A stretch of 64,000 nt of DNA from Pseudomonadales bacterium (GTDB lineage Bacteria; Pseudomonadota; Gammaproteobacteria; Pseudomonadales; Azotimanducaceae): positions 1 through 64,000 of the forward strand of contig JACKNX010000002.1 of assembly GCA_024234635.1 (NCBI GenBank), read 5' to 3'. The first letter of the stretch is position 1; the number at the start of each line of letters is the position of its first letter. Shown here piece by piece: positions 1 through 8,795 of this stretch. A program made the position numbers and the translations under genes. The notes beneath the pieces were generated by a model. It was not told the DNA's origin and made no database searches. It was given only the letters and a program-made list of their open reading frames with translations.

Positions 1-497
1 AATACGGCGACGCTCAACAATTCACGCGGCAACTCGCCCAGCCAGGCGAGTTCGGCTTCAGCAAGACGACGCTTGCGGGCAATGACCTCGTTGTCACCCG
101 CGTACAGTGCGTACAGGTTGACGAGCGCCTTCCAGCTCGCCAGCAGCGCCGGATTGTGCATTACCGCCCGCTCGTACGCCCGCTCCGCCTCCGGCAGCGC
201 GTTGCGCGCGAGCTGCAGGTGGCCAGTCTCCTGCCACGCCCTCGCATGCTGTGGTTGCAGACTGGAAAGGCGCCGGATTGTCGCCAGCGCCTCCCCGGTA
301 TTGCCGGCGTAACGCTGGGCAACCGCCAGCGCATAGAGCACCGGAACATCCGCGGGCCCCGACGCTTTCGCGCCCGCGTCGCCAACCGCCTGCCGGCCCA
401 GCCTGATCGCCGTCGTGAAGTCCGCGCGTCGGATCAGACCCTGGATCTCACTTGCCAGGGCCGCCGGATCACTCGAAGCGGTAGCCAACTCTGACAC
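1..497 (-). CDS. TPR-repeat protein, C-terminus cut by the window edge
   Basis: An open frame on the minus strand starts just after the TonB receptor and runs off the left edge with no stop (about 165 codons visible). The translation is helical and shows the spacing of tetratricopeptide repeats: a unit around residues 44-75 (VLYALAVAQRYAGNTGEAL) and another around 79-110 (AWQETGHLQLARNALPEAER, then ERAVMHNPALLASW). I chose the GTG at 497 because the frame is closed by a stop shortly upstream and this gives MSELATASSD; a TTG at 488 is the only close alternative. The start overlaps the receptor's end by 29 bp, so the two are probably co-transcribed. TPR proteins next to TonB receptors often carry a C-terminal sulfotransferase domain, but that part is outside the window, so this is only a possibility. 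Confidence 0.75.
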   Translation of the reverse strand, partial: MSELATASSDPAALASEIQGLIRRADFTTAIRLGRQAVGDAGAKASGPADVPVLYALAVAQRYAGNTGEALATIRRLSSLQPQHARAWQETGHLQLARNALPEAERAYERAVMHNPALLASWKALVNLYALYAGDNEVIARKRRLAEAELAWLGELPRELLSVAV

Positions 498-3303
498 CCA
501 CCGTTCGCGGACGGTTGGTAGTCACGCTGGGCGTGTAGTCCGTCGCGTTGATGTTGAGCTGCGCGTTCTCGTCGAACAGGTTGTTGACGAACAGTTCGGC
601 GTTCCAGCCATCCCGCTCCAGGCCGGCGGCCACGTTGACAAGCACGTACTCCTCCTGCTCATAACGCCCGGCACGGAAACGCGTATCGCCATTGGCATCC
701 ACGCCGACGAAACCGGAGTTGACGACCGACGCCAGATCATCGCCCGTCAGCGGGGTGCCACAGAATCCGCCCTCATCACGGATCTTCAGGCCGGAACCCT
801 TGCCGAAAACCTGCGTGGTCACGTCTTCGACGAAATAGGCATCACACGTGGACTGCGCTCGGCTTGCGCCCGTGTAGACCACCCCGGCACGCACATAACC
901 CGCCGCCTGCAGCGGCTCGATCTGGAAGTCGTAGCGCACGCGCACGTTGGCACGGAACTTCGGGGTCCACGGCAGACGACTGCCCTCCGGCACCACGATC
1001 TCCTGCAACTGTGGATTGATGCGCGTCAGTTTGTTGTCCACCCAGCTGGCACCGGCACTGATGGTGAGGTTGTCCGTCGCCAGCCAGGAAAGATCCATGT
1101 CAATACCGTTCACCTCCGCGTCACCGGCGTTCTCGATGAACACAAGGAACGCCACGTTCGCGGGGTCGAAGCGGGAAATCTGCAGATCGGTGATCTCGGA
1201 GGTATACGCCGTGGCATTGAAGCGCAGACGCTTCTCGAGGAACGTGCCCTTGATGCCCACTTCCCAGTTTTCGAGCTGGTCGGTTTTGGCGATGGCCGGC
1301 ACCAGATAGCCCTGATAAACACCTGCCTGATTACCCGACGGCGTTCCTGCATTGCGGTTCACCGTCTGCGGGCGAAATCCTTCGCTCCAGGCGCCGAACA
1401 GCAGCACGTCGTCCGTGGGATGCCAGCCCAGCGTCGCCCGGAAGATGGTGTCGTCCTGGTTTACCACGCCATCACTGTCGAGGCCGTCCACCGTGAAACT
1501 GCCAGCGGCAACACCGTCGGCGATGAGTTGCGCATTGCCGGCGCTGAAGAACGTCGTCAGGTCCGCGACATCACCACTTCCCGCGAACGCGCCCAACGCC
1601 TCCAGTCGCTGCGATACACGGTTGTCGAACGCCTGTCCGTCACACGGTGTCACCGAGCCTTTGCAGCCGAAGGAAGAGCCGGTGGAGCCGGTGAATTCGT
1701 AGTCGATATCGTAGTTGCGGGCACCGACGCTGACTGACAGGTTGTCGAGGAGGTCTACCGTGACCTCTCCGAAGAAGGCGATCTGCTCCTCCCTGCGCGT
1801 GAAGTCGTTGACAAACGTCGTAGCCGGGCCGCGACCAAACGGATTATTCACGCCTTCCACCGTACTGACGATGTTGCCGGCCCCTGGCGCGCTGTTGGCC
1901 GGATCGGTGACAGTGCCGGGAGCGCTGGCGGTATTGAAACCGGCCTCCACCGCGCCGGCATACTGAAATTCACCGTCCGATTTGGTCTTCTGCCGATCCA
2001 GAAACAGGCCTGCCGTCAGATGCACGCGTGTGGTGGGATCCCAGTTCACGCGGAATTCGTGTGTCATGCGCCGGTTGCTGGTCTCACCAACGTACTGCTT
2101 GGTGGGATCGAAACATTCCGTGAAATTGGAATAGCCACCGGTGCAGATGTAATACGCCTGATAACCACCACCGTTCGTATAGCCGGTGTAGTCCTGTACG
2201 TAGAACACGTCACGATCCAGGTAACCGCCGGTGTAGACAACGTCCAGCTGAGCCAGGCGCCCCGTGAGTGTCCACGTCGTGAGACCAAATTCGTCTTCGT
2301 TCTTGCTGGGTGCAAACCGGTTGACGCTGCTTTCATCGCCAAGAACCGGGTCGTAATCGAACACGCCTTCCGTTTCCAGCGTCTGATTGGTGTGCTGTAC
2401 GAGCAGATCCCAGTCCTCGTTGAACAGATACGACACCCCAAGCCGTACACCGCTGTAGATCGCTTCGTTGTAGTTGCTCTGCACGAGCCCGGTGTTGTCG
2501 GCCGTGGCCATGTTCGCCCGCGTACCGCCACAGTTGCCACCAATGGGATCGTCGACCGCCGGATTGCCCGTGCAGATGTGTGCAGCGGATGAAATCTGGT
2601 TGCGGTTCATCACCTCGATGTCCCCGGTATAGGTACCCGGCTTGTTGTCGATCCAGCCGCCCGCACGGTCGTTGTAACCGGTGACGCGTACCGCGAGCTT
2701 CTCGGACAACGGCAGATTGAGGAACGCTTCGATGGCTGTACTGGGGTCACCGCCCCTGGTAGCGCTGAAGCGGGATTCGAAGCCCGCATCAAAGGCGTCA
2801 TGGCGGGGTTTGTTGGTGATGAGGCGCACCGTACCGGTCTGCGAACTGGCGCCGAACAAGGTGCCCTGAGGTCCTGGCAGCACCTCGATACGTTCGAGGT
2901 CGGTGGCGTAGATGTCCAGGTTGCGGCCACCGAAGGACACCGGCTGCTCGTCCTGGTAGAGCGCCACCGCTGGCGCCGAACCCTGTACGGACGAGATGGT
3001 GATGGACGACTGTTCCGTCGCCGCGCCCCGTATATACAGTTCGGCCTGACCCGGACCCCGCCCGGAATACACGACGTTCGGCAGGTATTGCACATACGCT
3101 TCAAAATTGTCGACGCCGAGCGCATCGATATCGTCGCCCTTCATGGCCTGGATGGACACCGGAATGTCCTGCATGGGCTCAGACCGTTTGGTGGCGGTAA
3201 CGATGATTTCCTCGATCACGGCCGGCGCTGCCGACGCGGTGGCGCTGGAGGCAGCAATGGCGGTGACCACGGCCTGACTGATTCTGCTGCGTTTGACTAT
3301 CAA
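469..3303 (-). CDS. TonB-dependent outer-membrane receptor
   Basis: This is a full-length TonB-dependent receptor of about 944 residues. It should import a siderophore or another large ligand across the outer membrane using TonB-ExbBD energy. After a signal peptide ending near ASATASAAP comes a TonB-box-like stretch (EEIIVTATKR). The plug domain follows (PMQDIPVSIQAM; YIRGAATEQ; VLPGPQGTLFGASSQTGTVR), then a long beta-barrel ending in VGYRFE, with the C-terminal aromatic expected of barrel proteins. A GTG at 3324 would add seven residues but has no Shine-Dalgarno; the TTG at 3303 has GGGGAG six bases upstream, so I prefer it. The ligand cannot be read from sequence. The TPR gene overlaps its 3' end. 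Confidence 0.93.
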   Translation of the reverse strand: MIVKRSRISQAVVTAIAASSATASAAPAVIEEIIVTATKRSEPMQDIPVSIQAMKGDDIDALGVDNFEAYVQYLPNVVYSGRGPGQAELYIRGAATEQSSITISSVQGSAPAVALYQDEQPVSFGGRNLDIYATDLERIEVLPGPQGTLFGASSQTGTVRLITNKPRHDAFDAGFESRFSATRGGDPSTAIEAFLNLPLSEKLAVRVTGYNDRAGGWIDNKPGTYTGDIEVMNRNQISSAAHICTGNPAVDDPIGGNCGGTRANMATADNTGLVQSNYNEAIYSGVRLGVSYLFNEDWDLLVQHTNQTLETEGVFDYDPVLGDESSVNRFAPSKNEDEFGLTTWTLTGRLAQLDVVYTGGYLDRDVFYVQDYTGYTNGGGYQAYYICTGGYSNFTECFDPTKQYVGETSNRRMTHEFRVNWDPTTRVHLTAGLFLDRQKTKSDGEFQYAGAVEAGFNTASAPGTVTDPANSAPGAGNIVSTVEGVNNPFGRGPATTFVNDFTRREEQIAFFGEVTVDLLDNLSVSVGARNYDIDYEFTGSTGSSFGCKGSVTPCDGQAFDNRVSQRLEALGAFAGSGDVADLTTFFSAGNAQLIADGVAAGSFTVDGLDSDGVVNQDDTIFRATLGWHPTDDVLLFGAWSEGFRPQTVNRNAGTPSGNQAGVYQGYLVPAIAKTDQLENWEVGIKGTFLEKRLRFNATAYTSEITDLQISRFDPANVAFLVFIENAGDAEVNGIDMDLSWLATDNLTISAGASWVDNKLTRINPQLQEIVVPEGSRLPWTPKFRANVRVRYDFQIEPLQAAGYVRAGVVYTGASRAQSTCDAYFVEDVTTQVFGKGSGLKIRDEGGFCGTPLTGDDLASVVNSGFVGVDANGDTRFRAGRYEQEEYVLVNVAAGLERDGWNAELFVNNLFDENAQLNINATDYTPSVTTNRPRTVGVRVGYRFE

Positions 3304-3335
3304 AGATGGCTCCCCACGGGCCACGCGAGCCCGTC

Positions 3336-3351
3336 ATATCATTCGTGATAT
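3336..3351. promoter_or_regulatory. Inverted repeat ATATCA-N4-TGATAT upstream of the TonB receptor
   Basis: A perfect 6-bp inverted repeat with a 4-bp spacer (ATATCATTCGTGATAT) lies 12-33 bases upstream of the candidate receptor starts. A second AT-rich dyad, TATAT-TTC-ATATA, is at 3442-3454. Both stand out in otherwise GC-rich DNA. They could be operator half-sites or, in the transcript, a small leader hairpin. No specific regulator is recognised. Confidence 0.4.
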
Positions 3352-3596
3352 ATGTTTTACTGGCATGCGAGAAAGCTGAAACAGGCTCTGTTACGCGCGC
3401 TTTTCGCTCGTGAAGCCGGGAATACTACCACCTGCCAGCGGTATATTTCATATATCTCTAATTATTTGCCGATCGGCATACGGGCAGCACACGCCAGGGC
3501 ACGACTGACGAATGGTCAGCGCCAGGGCCCGTGGGGCGGCGGAAAACGATGTCAGAGGGAAGCAACGTGTCGCCCCCACCGGGGCGCCAGTCGCAT

Positions 3597-4910
3597 TCAG
3601 CGTGGGTGGAGACGTACGGGCAGCGACTGAATGGCTCGGAACAACGCGGAACTCGCCCGCACCGGTGCGCCAACAACTTCCACGGTGTGGAAGCGTGTCA
3701 GGATTTCCTCCCAGAGCACCCGCAGCTGCAACTCGGCCAGGCGATTGCCAAGACAGCGATGGATGCCGAACCCGAAACTCAGATGATGACGCGGATTAAG
3801 CCGATCGATAATGAACTCATCCGGCCGCTCGATCGCCCGCTCATCCCGATTGCCGGACAGGTACCACATCACCACCTTGTCACCGCGTCGCATGGTCTGG
3901 CCACGCAATTCGGTGTCCTCCCGCACCGTGCGACGCATATGCACAAGCGGGGTCTGCCAGCGGATGACTTCCGGCACCAGGCTGTGCACCAGAGCGGGGC
4001 TGGCGCGCAGCTTTTCGTATTCGGCGGGAAAATCATTCAGCGCCAGCACGCTGCCACTGATGGAGTTGCGGGTCGTGTCGTTGCCGCCAACCAGTAACAG
4101 GATGATGTTGCCGAGCAACTGTCGGGCGTCCATGTCCCGCGTGGCCGTCGATTGCGACAACATGGTCAGCAGATCGAATACTCCGGGATGCTGTTGCTTG
4201 TGTGCCCAGAGCGCAGCGAAGTAGTCGCCGCAGTCAGCGAGCGCCTCCCAGAACTGCGCGACGTCGGTTACATAGGCCGGATCGTCCGCATTGCTGATCG
4301 TGTTCGACCAGCCGATCAAACGATGCCGATCCGCCTGCGGCACGTCGAACAGCGTCGCCAGCATGCGGCTGGTGAGTTCCACGCTCACCGCCGGTACCCA
4401 GTCGAAGGTTTCACCCACCGGCAAGGCATCCAGAATTTCGCCGACACGCTCACGGATGAGCGTTTCCAGGGACGCCAGACTGCGCTGCGTGAACATGGGC
4501 GCCACCGTCAGCCGCTGGGCATCGTGCGCCGGCGCATCCATCTGAATGAACATCGGATATTCCTGCACGGAACTGCCGCGCCCCTGGATGGTGACACCCC
4601 CCAGGGTGAAGTCTGACGAAAATACGTGGTTGTTCTTGTCAACAGCCATGATGTCGTCAAACCGCGTGATGGACCAGTACGGACCATACTGACTGTCGGC
4701 GCAGAAGTGCACGGGTGCTTCGTCCCGCAGGCGACGGAACCACGCGGGCCACAACTCCTGACGGAACAGCTCCGGATTGGCAACGTTGAACGCCGCCAGG
4801 GGAACCTCCCGAGGATCGAGCGTGGCATCCACGCTGATACGCTGACGTACCCGGCCGCTACGGCCGGCAACCGCACGGGCGCGCGCCCGCAAGTGCTCGT
4901 AGCGGGACAC
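3597..4910 (-). CDS. Cytochrome P450, CYP153 family (first copy)
   Basis: This is a 437-residue class I bacterial P450. The family hydroxylates terminal or near-terminal carbons of alkanes, fatty acids or alicyclic and terpenoid compounds in the cytoplasm, using electrons from a ferredoxin. Family hallmarks visible: YGPYWSITRFDDIMAVDKN near residue 75, the I-helix GGNDTTRNS, the K-helix ExxR in EVIRWQTP, RRGDKVVMWYLSGNRD, and the haem-thiolate motif FGFGIHRCLG with Cys near residue 386. These strings match CYP153 proteins closely. The GTG at 4910 was chosen because it follows the cytochrome c stop by 8 bp and gives a normal length, although the Shine-Dalgarno (GGAG) sits almost against it; a slightly internal start is possible. 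No ferredoxin or ferredoxin reductase gene is next to it. A second copy is at 48 kb. Confidence 0.93.
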   Translation of the reverse strand: MSRYEHLRARARAVAGRSGRVRQRISVDATLDPREVPLAAFNVANPELFRQELWPAWFRRLRDEAPVHFCADSQYGPYWSITRFDDIMAVDKNNHVFSSDFTLGGVTIQGRGSSVQEYPMFIQMDAPAHDAQRLTVAPMFTQRSLASLETLIRERVGEILDALPVGETFDWVPAVSVELTSRMLATLFDVPQADRHRLIGWSNTISNADDPAYVTDVAQFWEALADCGDYFAALWAHKQQHPGVFDLLTMLSQSTATRDMDARQLLGNIILLLVGGNDTTRNSISGSVLALNDFPAEYEKLRASPALVHSLVPEVIRWQTPLVHMRRTVREDTELRGQTMRRGDKVVMWYLSGNRDERAIERPDEFIIDRLNPRHHLSFGFGIHRCLGNRLAELQLRVLWEEILTRFHTVEVVGAPVRASSALFRAIQSLPVRLHPR

Positions 4911-4917
4911 CTCCAAC

Positions 4918-5424
4918 TCAGGTCCCCGCCGGTGCGCGTGCCGCCGCTTCGGCCTGCGGAATGACATAAACCTGATGACAGGCAACGCAGGCGCTGTACA
5001 GGTCCGCCCCCGCCTGGAAGAGCGCTTCCTTGTCCCTGGCGAGCGCTGCCTGCATGACTTCGTGGCCCCTGGCGGACATGCTCTGCACAAACAGGCGCCA
5101 GTCTTCGCGACCGTTGTCGCGACCGGGCAGCAGCAACAGATTGCCAGCCTCAACGATCATCGCGCCGGCGGCCTCCACCCGATGCCAGCCGGCCTCGTCA
5201 GTGGGTGATTTGTCGATTGTTGCCTCCGCGGTGACCACCTCGCCCGCGGATTCCCATGGCACCTCCGCGGCGGGCTCCACGATCAGATGCATGATTTCCG
5301 ACACCGGGAGCGTGAGGTCATACCCAGGCGAAACGCGCGCCTCCGGCGCCGGGGTTGTGTCAGGTACCGCGGACTGACAGGCGACAATAAATGGCAAGGT
5401 CAACAGAATTCGGCCAATGCCCAC
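4918..5424 (-). CDS. Lipoprotein class II-like cytochrome c (c'/c556 type)
   Basis: About 168 residues. A short signal sequence ends in a lipobox (LPFIVAC), so the mature protein should be lipid-anchored on the periplasmic side. The single haem-binding motif CVACH is near the C-terminus (YSACVACHQVY). The preceding part is helical (MSARGHEVMQAALARDKEAL), as in class II cytochromes c of the c'/c556 type. I chose the GTG at 5424 because GGAGG lies seven bases upstream; a second GTG at 5430 is too close to it. The gene ends 8 bp before the P450 start, so both are one transcript. The pairing is odd, because the P450 is cytoplasmic and this protein is exported. Confidence 0.82.
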   Translation of the reverse strand: MGIGRILLTLPFIVACQSAVPDTTPAPEARVSPGYDLTLPVSEIMHLIVEPAAEVPWESAGEVVTAEATIDKSPTDEAGWHRVEAAGAMIVEAGNLLLLPGRDNGREDWRLFVQSMSARGHEVMQAALARDKEALFQAGADLYSACVACHQVYVIPQAEAAARAPAGT

Positions 5425-5447
5425 GATCACCCCTCCGTCTTTCAGCT

Positions 5448-5457
5448 TTCTATAGAA
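5448..5457. promoter_or_regulatory. Palindrome TTCTATAGAA in the cytochrome c / CoA-transferase divergent promoter
   Basis: A perfect 10-bp palindrome lies in the 67-bp gap between two divergent genes. Its centre (TATAGAAT) could also serve as a -10 element for the plus-strand CoA-transferase gene. It may be a shared operator or promoter; the reading is tentative. Confidence 0.35.
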
Positions 5458-5491
5458 TACTCCGCTTGTGAATAAAGTTTGGGGAGATTCC

Positions 5492-6709
5492 GTGGCGGCA
5501 CCACTCGACGGCGTGAGAGTCATTGAAATCGACAGCTGGATGGCGGCACCCAGCGCTGGCGCCCTTCTGGCGGATCTCGGCGCCGACGTTATCAAGATCG
5601 AGCCGCCTGGTGGCGACCCCATGCGGGGCAACCAGCGGCCAGCAAAGGTGGACAGCGGTTTCAAGGACTACGATCTGCAGTTCGACGTGGACAACCGCGG
5701 CAAACGCTCGATCGTAGTGGCCCTCGATACCGACGAGGGTGTTGCGGTAGCCCACCGTCTGGTCGCCTCGGCGCAGGTGTTCATGTGCAACCTGCTCATC
5801 CAGCGCCAGCAGAAATACCGTCTGGATCCCGCAAGCCTGTTCGGCATCAATCCGCATCTCGTGCACGCCACGCTGACCGGCTACGGCACCACGGGGCCGG
5901 ATGCCTGGCGCCCTGGTTATGACGTCACCGCGTTTTTTGGTCGCAGTGGCCTCTACGACGCGATGCGCGAAGGCGAAGGCGGTACCGTGCCGATGGCGCG
6001 CCCGGCCCAGGGCGACCACACCACCGGACTGGCCATGCTGGGTTCCATCCTGGCCGCTTTACGCCTCATGGAGCGCACGGGTGAAGGCCAGGTGGTGGAA
6101 ACCTCGCTCTACGAGACCGCCGTGTGGACGCAGGCTTCCGACTACGGCGTGACCGCCGTGGACAACGCCCCCGTGCGTCGTCGCGCCCGCCACGAAATGC
6201 TCACCATCACCGGCAACCGCTTTCCCTGCGGCGACGGCAAGTGGGTCGTATTCAACATGATGGACAAAGGCGCTTTCGAACGGCTGTGCCGGACCATCGG
6301 CACGGAGGAGTGGCTCACCGACGAACGATTCAGGGATGCCAGCAGCCGCTATCGCAACATGCGCGCGCTGGTTGAAGGCGTGGATGCCGCGCTGGCGGCA
6401 AAATCCCGTGACGAGTGGGGTGTGATCTTCGACAAGGCAGGCTTGATCTGGGGGCCCGTGCTGACCCTGGACGAGGTGTCCCGGGACCCGCATGCACATG
6501 CCATCGGGCTGTTCCCGGAAATCGAACACCCGGAACTCGGCCGCTACCGAACCGTCAACGCGCCTTTCCGTTTCGCCACCGCGGACGTCCGCCCAAGGGG
6601 TAGCGCACCGACCGTGGGCGCAAACACGCGCGCGATACTGGCGGAAGCCGGCTACACCGAGGCGGAGATCCAGCGGCTGCAGGGCAGCGGCGCCATCGGC
6701 GCCGCCTGA
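5492..6709 (+). CDS. CaiB/BaiF family III CoA-transferase
   Basis: About 405 residues. Family III CoA-transferases move CoA between an acyl-CoA donor and a free carboxylic acid, activating the acid without ATP. The N-terminal Rossmann part is typical: LDGVRVIEIDSWMAAPSAG, LADLGADVIKIEPPGGDPMR. The region HATLTGYGTTGP and the stretch ARPAQGDHTTGLAMLG follow; the Asp of GDH is the probable catalytic residue forming the aspartyl-CoA thioester. The C-terminus has the usual tail, APTVGANTRAIL. The GTG at 5492 is preferred over a GTG 24 bases upstream because GGGGAG precedes it by six bases. It is divergent from the cytochrome c/P450 pair, which suggests shared control and possibly activation of the P450 product; the latter is inference. 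Confidence 0.92.
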   Translation: MAAPLDGVRVIEIDSWMAAPSAGALLADLGADVIKIEPPGGDPMRGNQRPAKVDSGFKDYDLQFDVDNRGKRSIVVALDTDEGVAVAHRLVASAQVFMCNLLIQRQQKYRLDPASLFGINPHLVHATLTGYGTTGPDAWRPGYDVTAFFGRSGLYDAMREGEGGTVPMARPAQGDHTTGLAMLGSILAALRLMERTGEGQVVETSLYETAVWTQASDYGVTAVDNAPVRRRARHEMLTITGNRFPCGDGKWVVFNMMDKGAFERLCRTIGTEEWLTDERFRDASSRYRNMRALVEGVDAALAAKSRDEWGVIFDKAGLIWGPVLTLDEVSRDPHAHAIGLFPEIEHPELGRYRTVNAPFRFATADVRPRGSAPTVGANTRAILAEAGYTEAEIQRLQGSGAIGAA

Positions 6710-6745
6710 CAGCCGGCGGCGGACAAACCGCGGTACACCGGGGTC

Positions 6746-6760
6746 GCGGCGTAGCGCCGC
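6746..6760. terminator. Small hairpin between convergent genes
   Basis: GCGGCG-TAG-CGCCGC forms a 6-bp GC-only stem with a 3-base loop in the 52-bp gap between the convergent CoA-transferase and amidase genes. There is no T-run, so termination here would be weak or Rho-assisted. Confidence 0.3.
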
Positions 6761-6761
6761 A

Positions 6762-8183
6762 TCAGTCCTGGCTGATGCGGGCGACCGCGATACCCTCGCG
6801 CTCGAACTGGCGACCGACCCGCAGCAACAGCGCTTCGCCGCCATGCGGCGCCACGAACTGCATGCCCACGGGCAACCCGTTCCCGGCGGTCGCGACGGGG
6901 AGTGACATGGCAGGATTGCCCGTGTCGTTGAAGAGCGCCGTAAAGGCAATCATGCGATAGAGCAGATTCACGTAGGCAGCGGCGTCCGTGCCCATCATGT
7001 CCAGCGCACCATGCGCCGGTGGCAGCGTGGCCATCGTCGGTGTGAGCAGGAGATCGAAACCCGTGAAGTAGTCGGCCACGACATATCCCAGGCGCTGGAC
7101 ATCATGCAGTGCCTGCGCGTAATCCACCGCGCGCATGGTGGCCGAGGCCTGGTAGTTCTCCCAGGTCACTCTCTCCACATCCGCCTCGGACACCGCGCGC
7201 CCGAGTTGTCGCGCACGCCGATCCAGCGTCGCCGCAACATGTGCAATGGCCAGCACCCCATGCGCGCGACGGAGCGTCGGGGCGTCAATTGCCGGTGACG
7301 CATCCACGACCTGGTGACCCAGGCGACGACAGGTGTCGGCAAACGCGTCGAGCAGATCCAGAATCTGCGTATCCACGTTGGTGCCGGTGAACGCCTGCCG
7401 CGCCACGCCGATGACAAGTCGGCCAACTGGACGTTCGGCGTCGAGCAGATAGCTGCGACTGGCTGGCGGCGCCGCGTAGGGCGAACCGGTTTCCGGCCCG
7501 TGCGTGAGATCGAGCAGCAACGCACTGTCCCGCACGCTCCGTGATACGACGTGCGCCGTGGCAAGCCCGCCCCAACCTTCCAGTTCGTCCGGGCCGAGCG
7601 GCACCCGACCGCGCGTCGGCTTCAAGCCGAACAGTCCGCAGGCACTGGCGGGAATGCGAATGCTACCGCCGCCGTCGCTCGCGTGCGCCACCGGCACGAT
7701 GCCCCCGGCAACGGCAGCCGCGGCGCCGCCGCTCGAGCCGCCCGGACTGACCCCTCGCGCATGTGGATTGTGCGTGGCGCCATGCAGACGGGGTTCCGTC
7801 GTCGTGGCCAAACCCAGTTCCGGTGTATTGGTCTTGCCGCAGATGACCAGCCCCGCCCGAAGGTAACGCTGCACCAGCGTGGAATCGTGATCCGCCAGCG
7901 CGTCGCGAAACAGGCGCGACCCCGCAGAGGTGACGGTGCCCGCGAGGTTCTGTCCCAGATCCTTCAGGAGAAAAGGCACACCGCTGAGCGCGGCATCCGG
8001 CAGACCCTCGTCAAGCTGACGTTCCGCACGTTCGCCCAGGTCCAGGACAACCGCGTTCAGCGCCGCGCTTTGTCGCAGACGCTCTCGCGCGGCTTTCAGC
8101 AACTCGTGCGGCGTGACCTCGCCGGCGCGCACAAGATCCGCAAGCCCGATGGCGTCGTAGCGACGGTATTCGTCAGCGTGCAC
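6762..8183 (-). CDS. Amidase signature family amidohydrolase
   Basis: 473 residues, the usual length for the amidase signature family, which hydrolyses carboxamides (relatives include GatA, 6-aminohexanoate-cyclic-dimer hydrolase and aryl-acylamidases). The Ser-cisSer-Lys triad is visible: Lys in PFLLKDLGQ, cis-Ser in SPGGSSGGAAAA, and nucleophile Ser in SDGGGSIRIPAS. LFGLKPTRGRVP follows, as in the family. There is no GatB/GatC nearby, so a tRNA amidotransferase role is unlikely. The substrate is unknown. The GTG start overlaps the end of the DUF1043 gene by 11 bp, so it is probably translated from the same message. Confidence 0.9.
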   Translation of the reverse strand: MHADEYRRYDAIGLADLVRAGEVTPHELLKAARERLRQSAALNAVVLDLGERAERQLDEGLPDAALSGVPFLLKDLGQNLAGTVTSAGSRLFRDALADHDSTLVQRYLRAGLVICGKTNTPELGLATTTEPRLHGATHNPHARGVSPGGSSGGAAAAVAGGIVPVAHASDGGGSIRIPASACGLFGLKPTRGRVPLGPDELEGWGGLATAHVVSRSVRDSALLLDLTHGPETGSPYAAPPASRSYLLDAERPVGRLVIGVARQAFTGTNVDTQILDLLDAFADTCRRLGHQVVDASPAIDAPTLRRAHGVLAIAHVAATLDRRARQLGRAVSEADVERVTWENYQASATMRAVDYAQALHDVQRLGYVVADYFTGFDLLLTPTMATLPPAHGALDMMGTDAAAYVNLLYRMIAFTALFNDTGNPAMSLPVATAGNGLPVGMQFVAPHGGEALLLRVGRQFEREGIAVARISQD

Positions 8184-8739
8184 TGTCGCGCCACGTGCGC
8201 CCGGTGCTCTGCACCGCTTCCTTCACGACCACCTCGCCATCCTGGGTCGGCGTCGCATCGATGCCTTCGTTCGTCACCGCTTCAGCCGCTTGACTGGCCG
8301 CATCGCCACGAATCGAAATCTCATCGTCGATTGCCTCACCAGCTGGGTCCGCGGCGTGTGTATCCCCGTCATCCTGTGCTGCGGGGGAACCCACACCGGG
8401 TGCTTCGACACCATCGCCCGCAAGCCTGGCGGTTTCCGGCGCAACGATCATCACTGGCTGTTCCGCGCTGAGTAGTGACGCTGCGCTGGTGGCAAGTTGT
8501 CGGTGCAGATCCTGGTAGGCCTCGTTCAGCGTACGGAACTTGCCGGCGGTGGCTTCGAATTCGCCGTGCACCTGCCGGCGATACGCCGCGTACTCCGCCA
8601 ACGCCGCGTCCCGTTCGGCAGCCAGAGCCGCCTCTCGCGGCGTATCGCGCCTGAGACGCGCCCTTACCAGGTAGCCGAGCAGAAAGCCGCCAGCGAGCGC
8701 GGGAACAGCAGCGGCGATAACCAATCCAACGTCATTCAT
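8173..8739 (-). CDS. zapG: DUF1043/YhcB-type inner-membrane coiled-coil protein (ZapG-like)
   Basis: 188 residues. An N-terminal transmembrane helix (LVIAAAVPALAGGFLLGYLV) is followed by a basic stop-transfer and a coiled coil (residues about 35-90, ALAAERDAALAEYAAYRRQV). The conserved DUF1043 block is FRTLNEAYQDLHRQLATSA. The C-terminal 90 residues are acidic, Ala/Asp/Glu-rich and probably disordered. The E. coli homologue YhcB/ZapG links cell division and envelope growth. The start has GGGGAGG six bases upstream. In E. coli yhcB sits next to degQ, a trypsin-like protease; here a trypsin-like protease is two genes upstream, but it is not a plain DegQ. Confidence 0.82.
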   Translation of the reverse strand: MNDVGLVIAAAVPALAGGFLLGYLVRARLRRDTPREAALAAERDAALAEYAAYRRQVHGEFEATAGKFRTLNEAYQDLHRQLATSAASLLSAEQPVMIVAPETARLAGDGVEAPGVGSPAAQDDGDTHAADPAGEAIDDEISIRGDAASQAAEAVTNEGIDATPTQDGEVVVKEAVQSTGRTWRDSAR

Positions 8740-8795
8740 GTGACACCTCCCCTGCTCGCGTGAGCCGATAACACTGACGGTTCCACTGCCCGTGG

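Noticed and set aside
415..1737. Plus-strand 440-residue open frame inside the TonB receptor
   Set aside because: It is the antisense of a clear receptor gene, with His/Arg-rich composition typical of shadow frames in GC-rich DNA.
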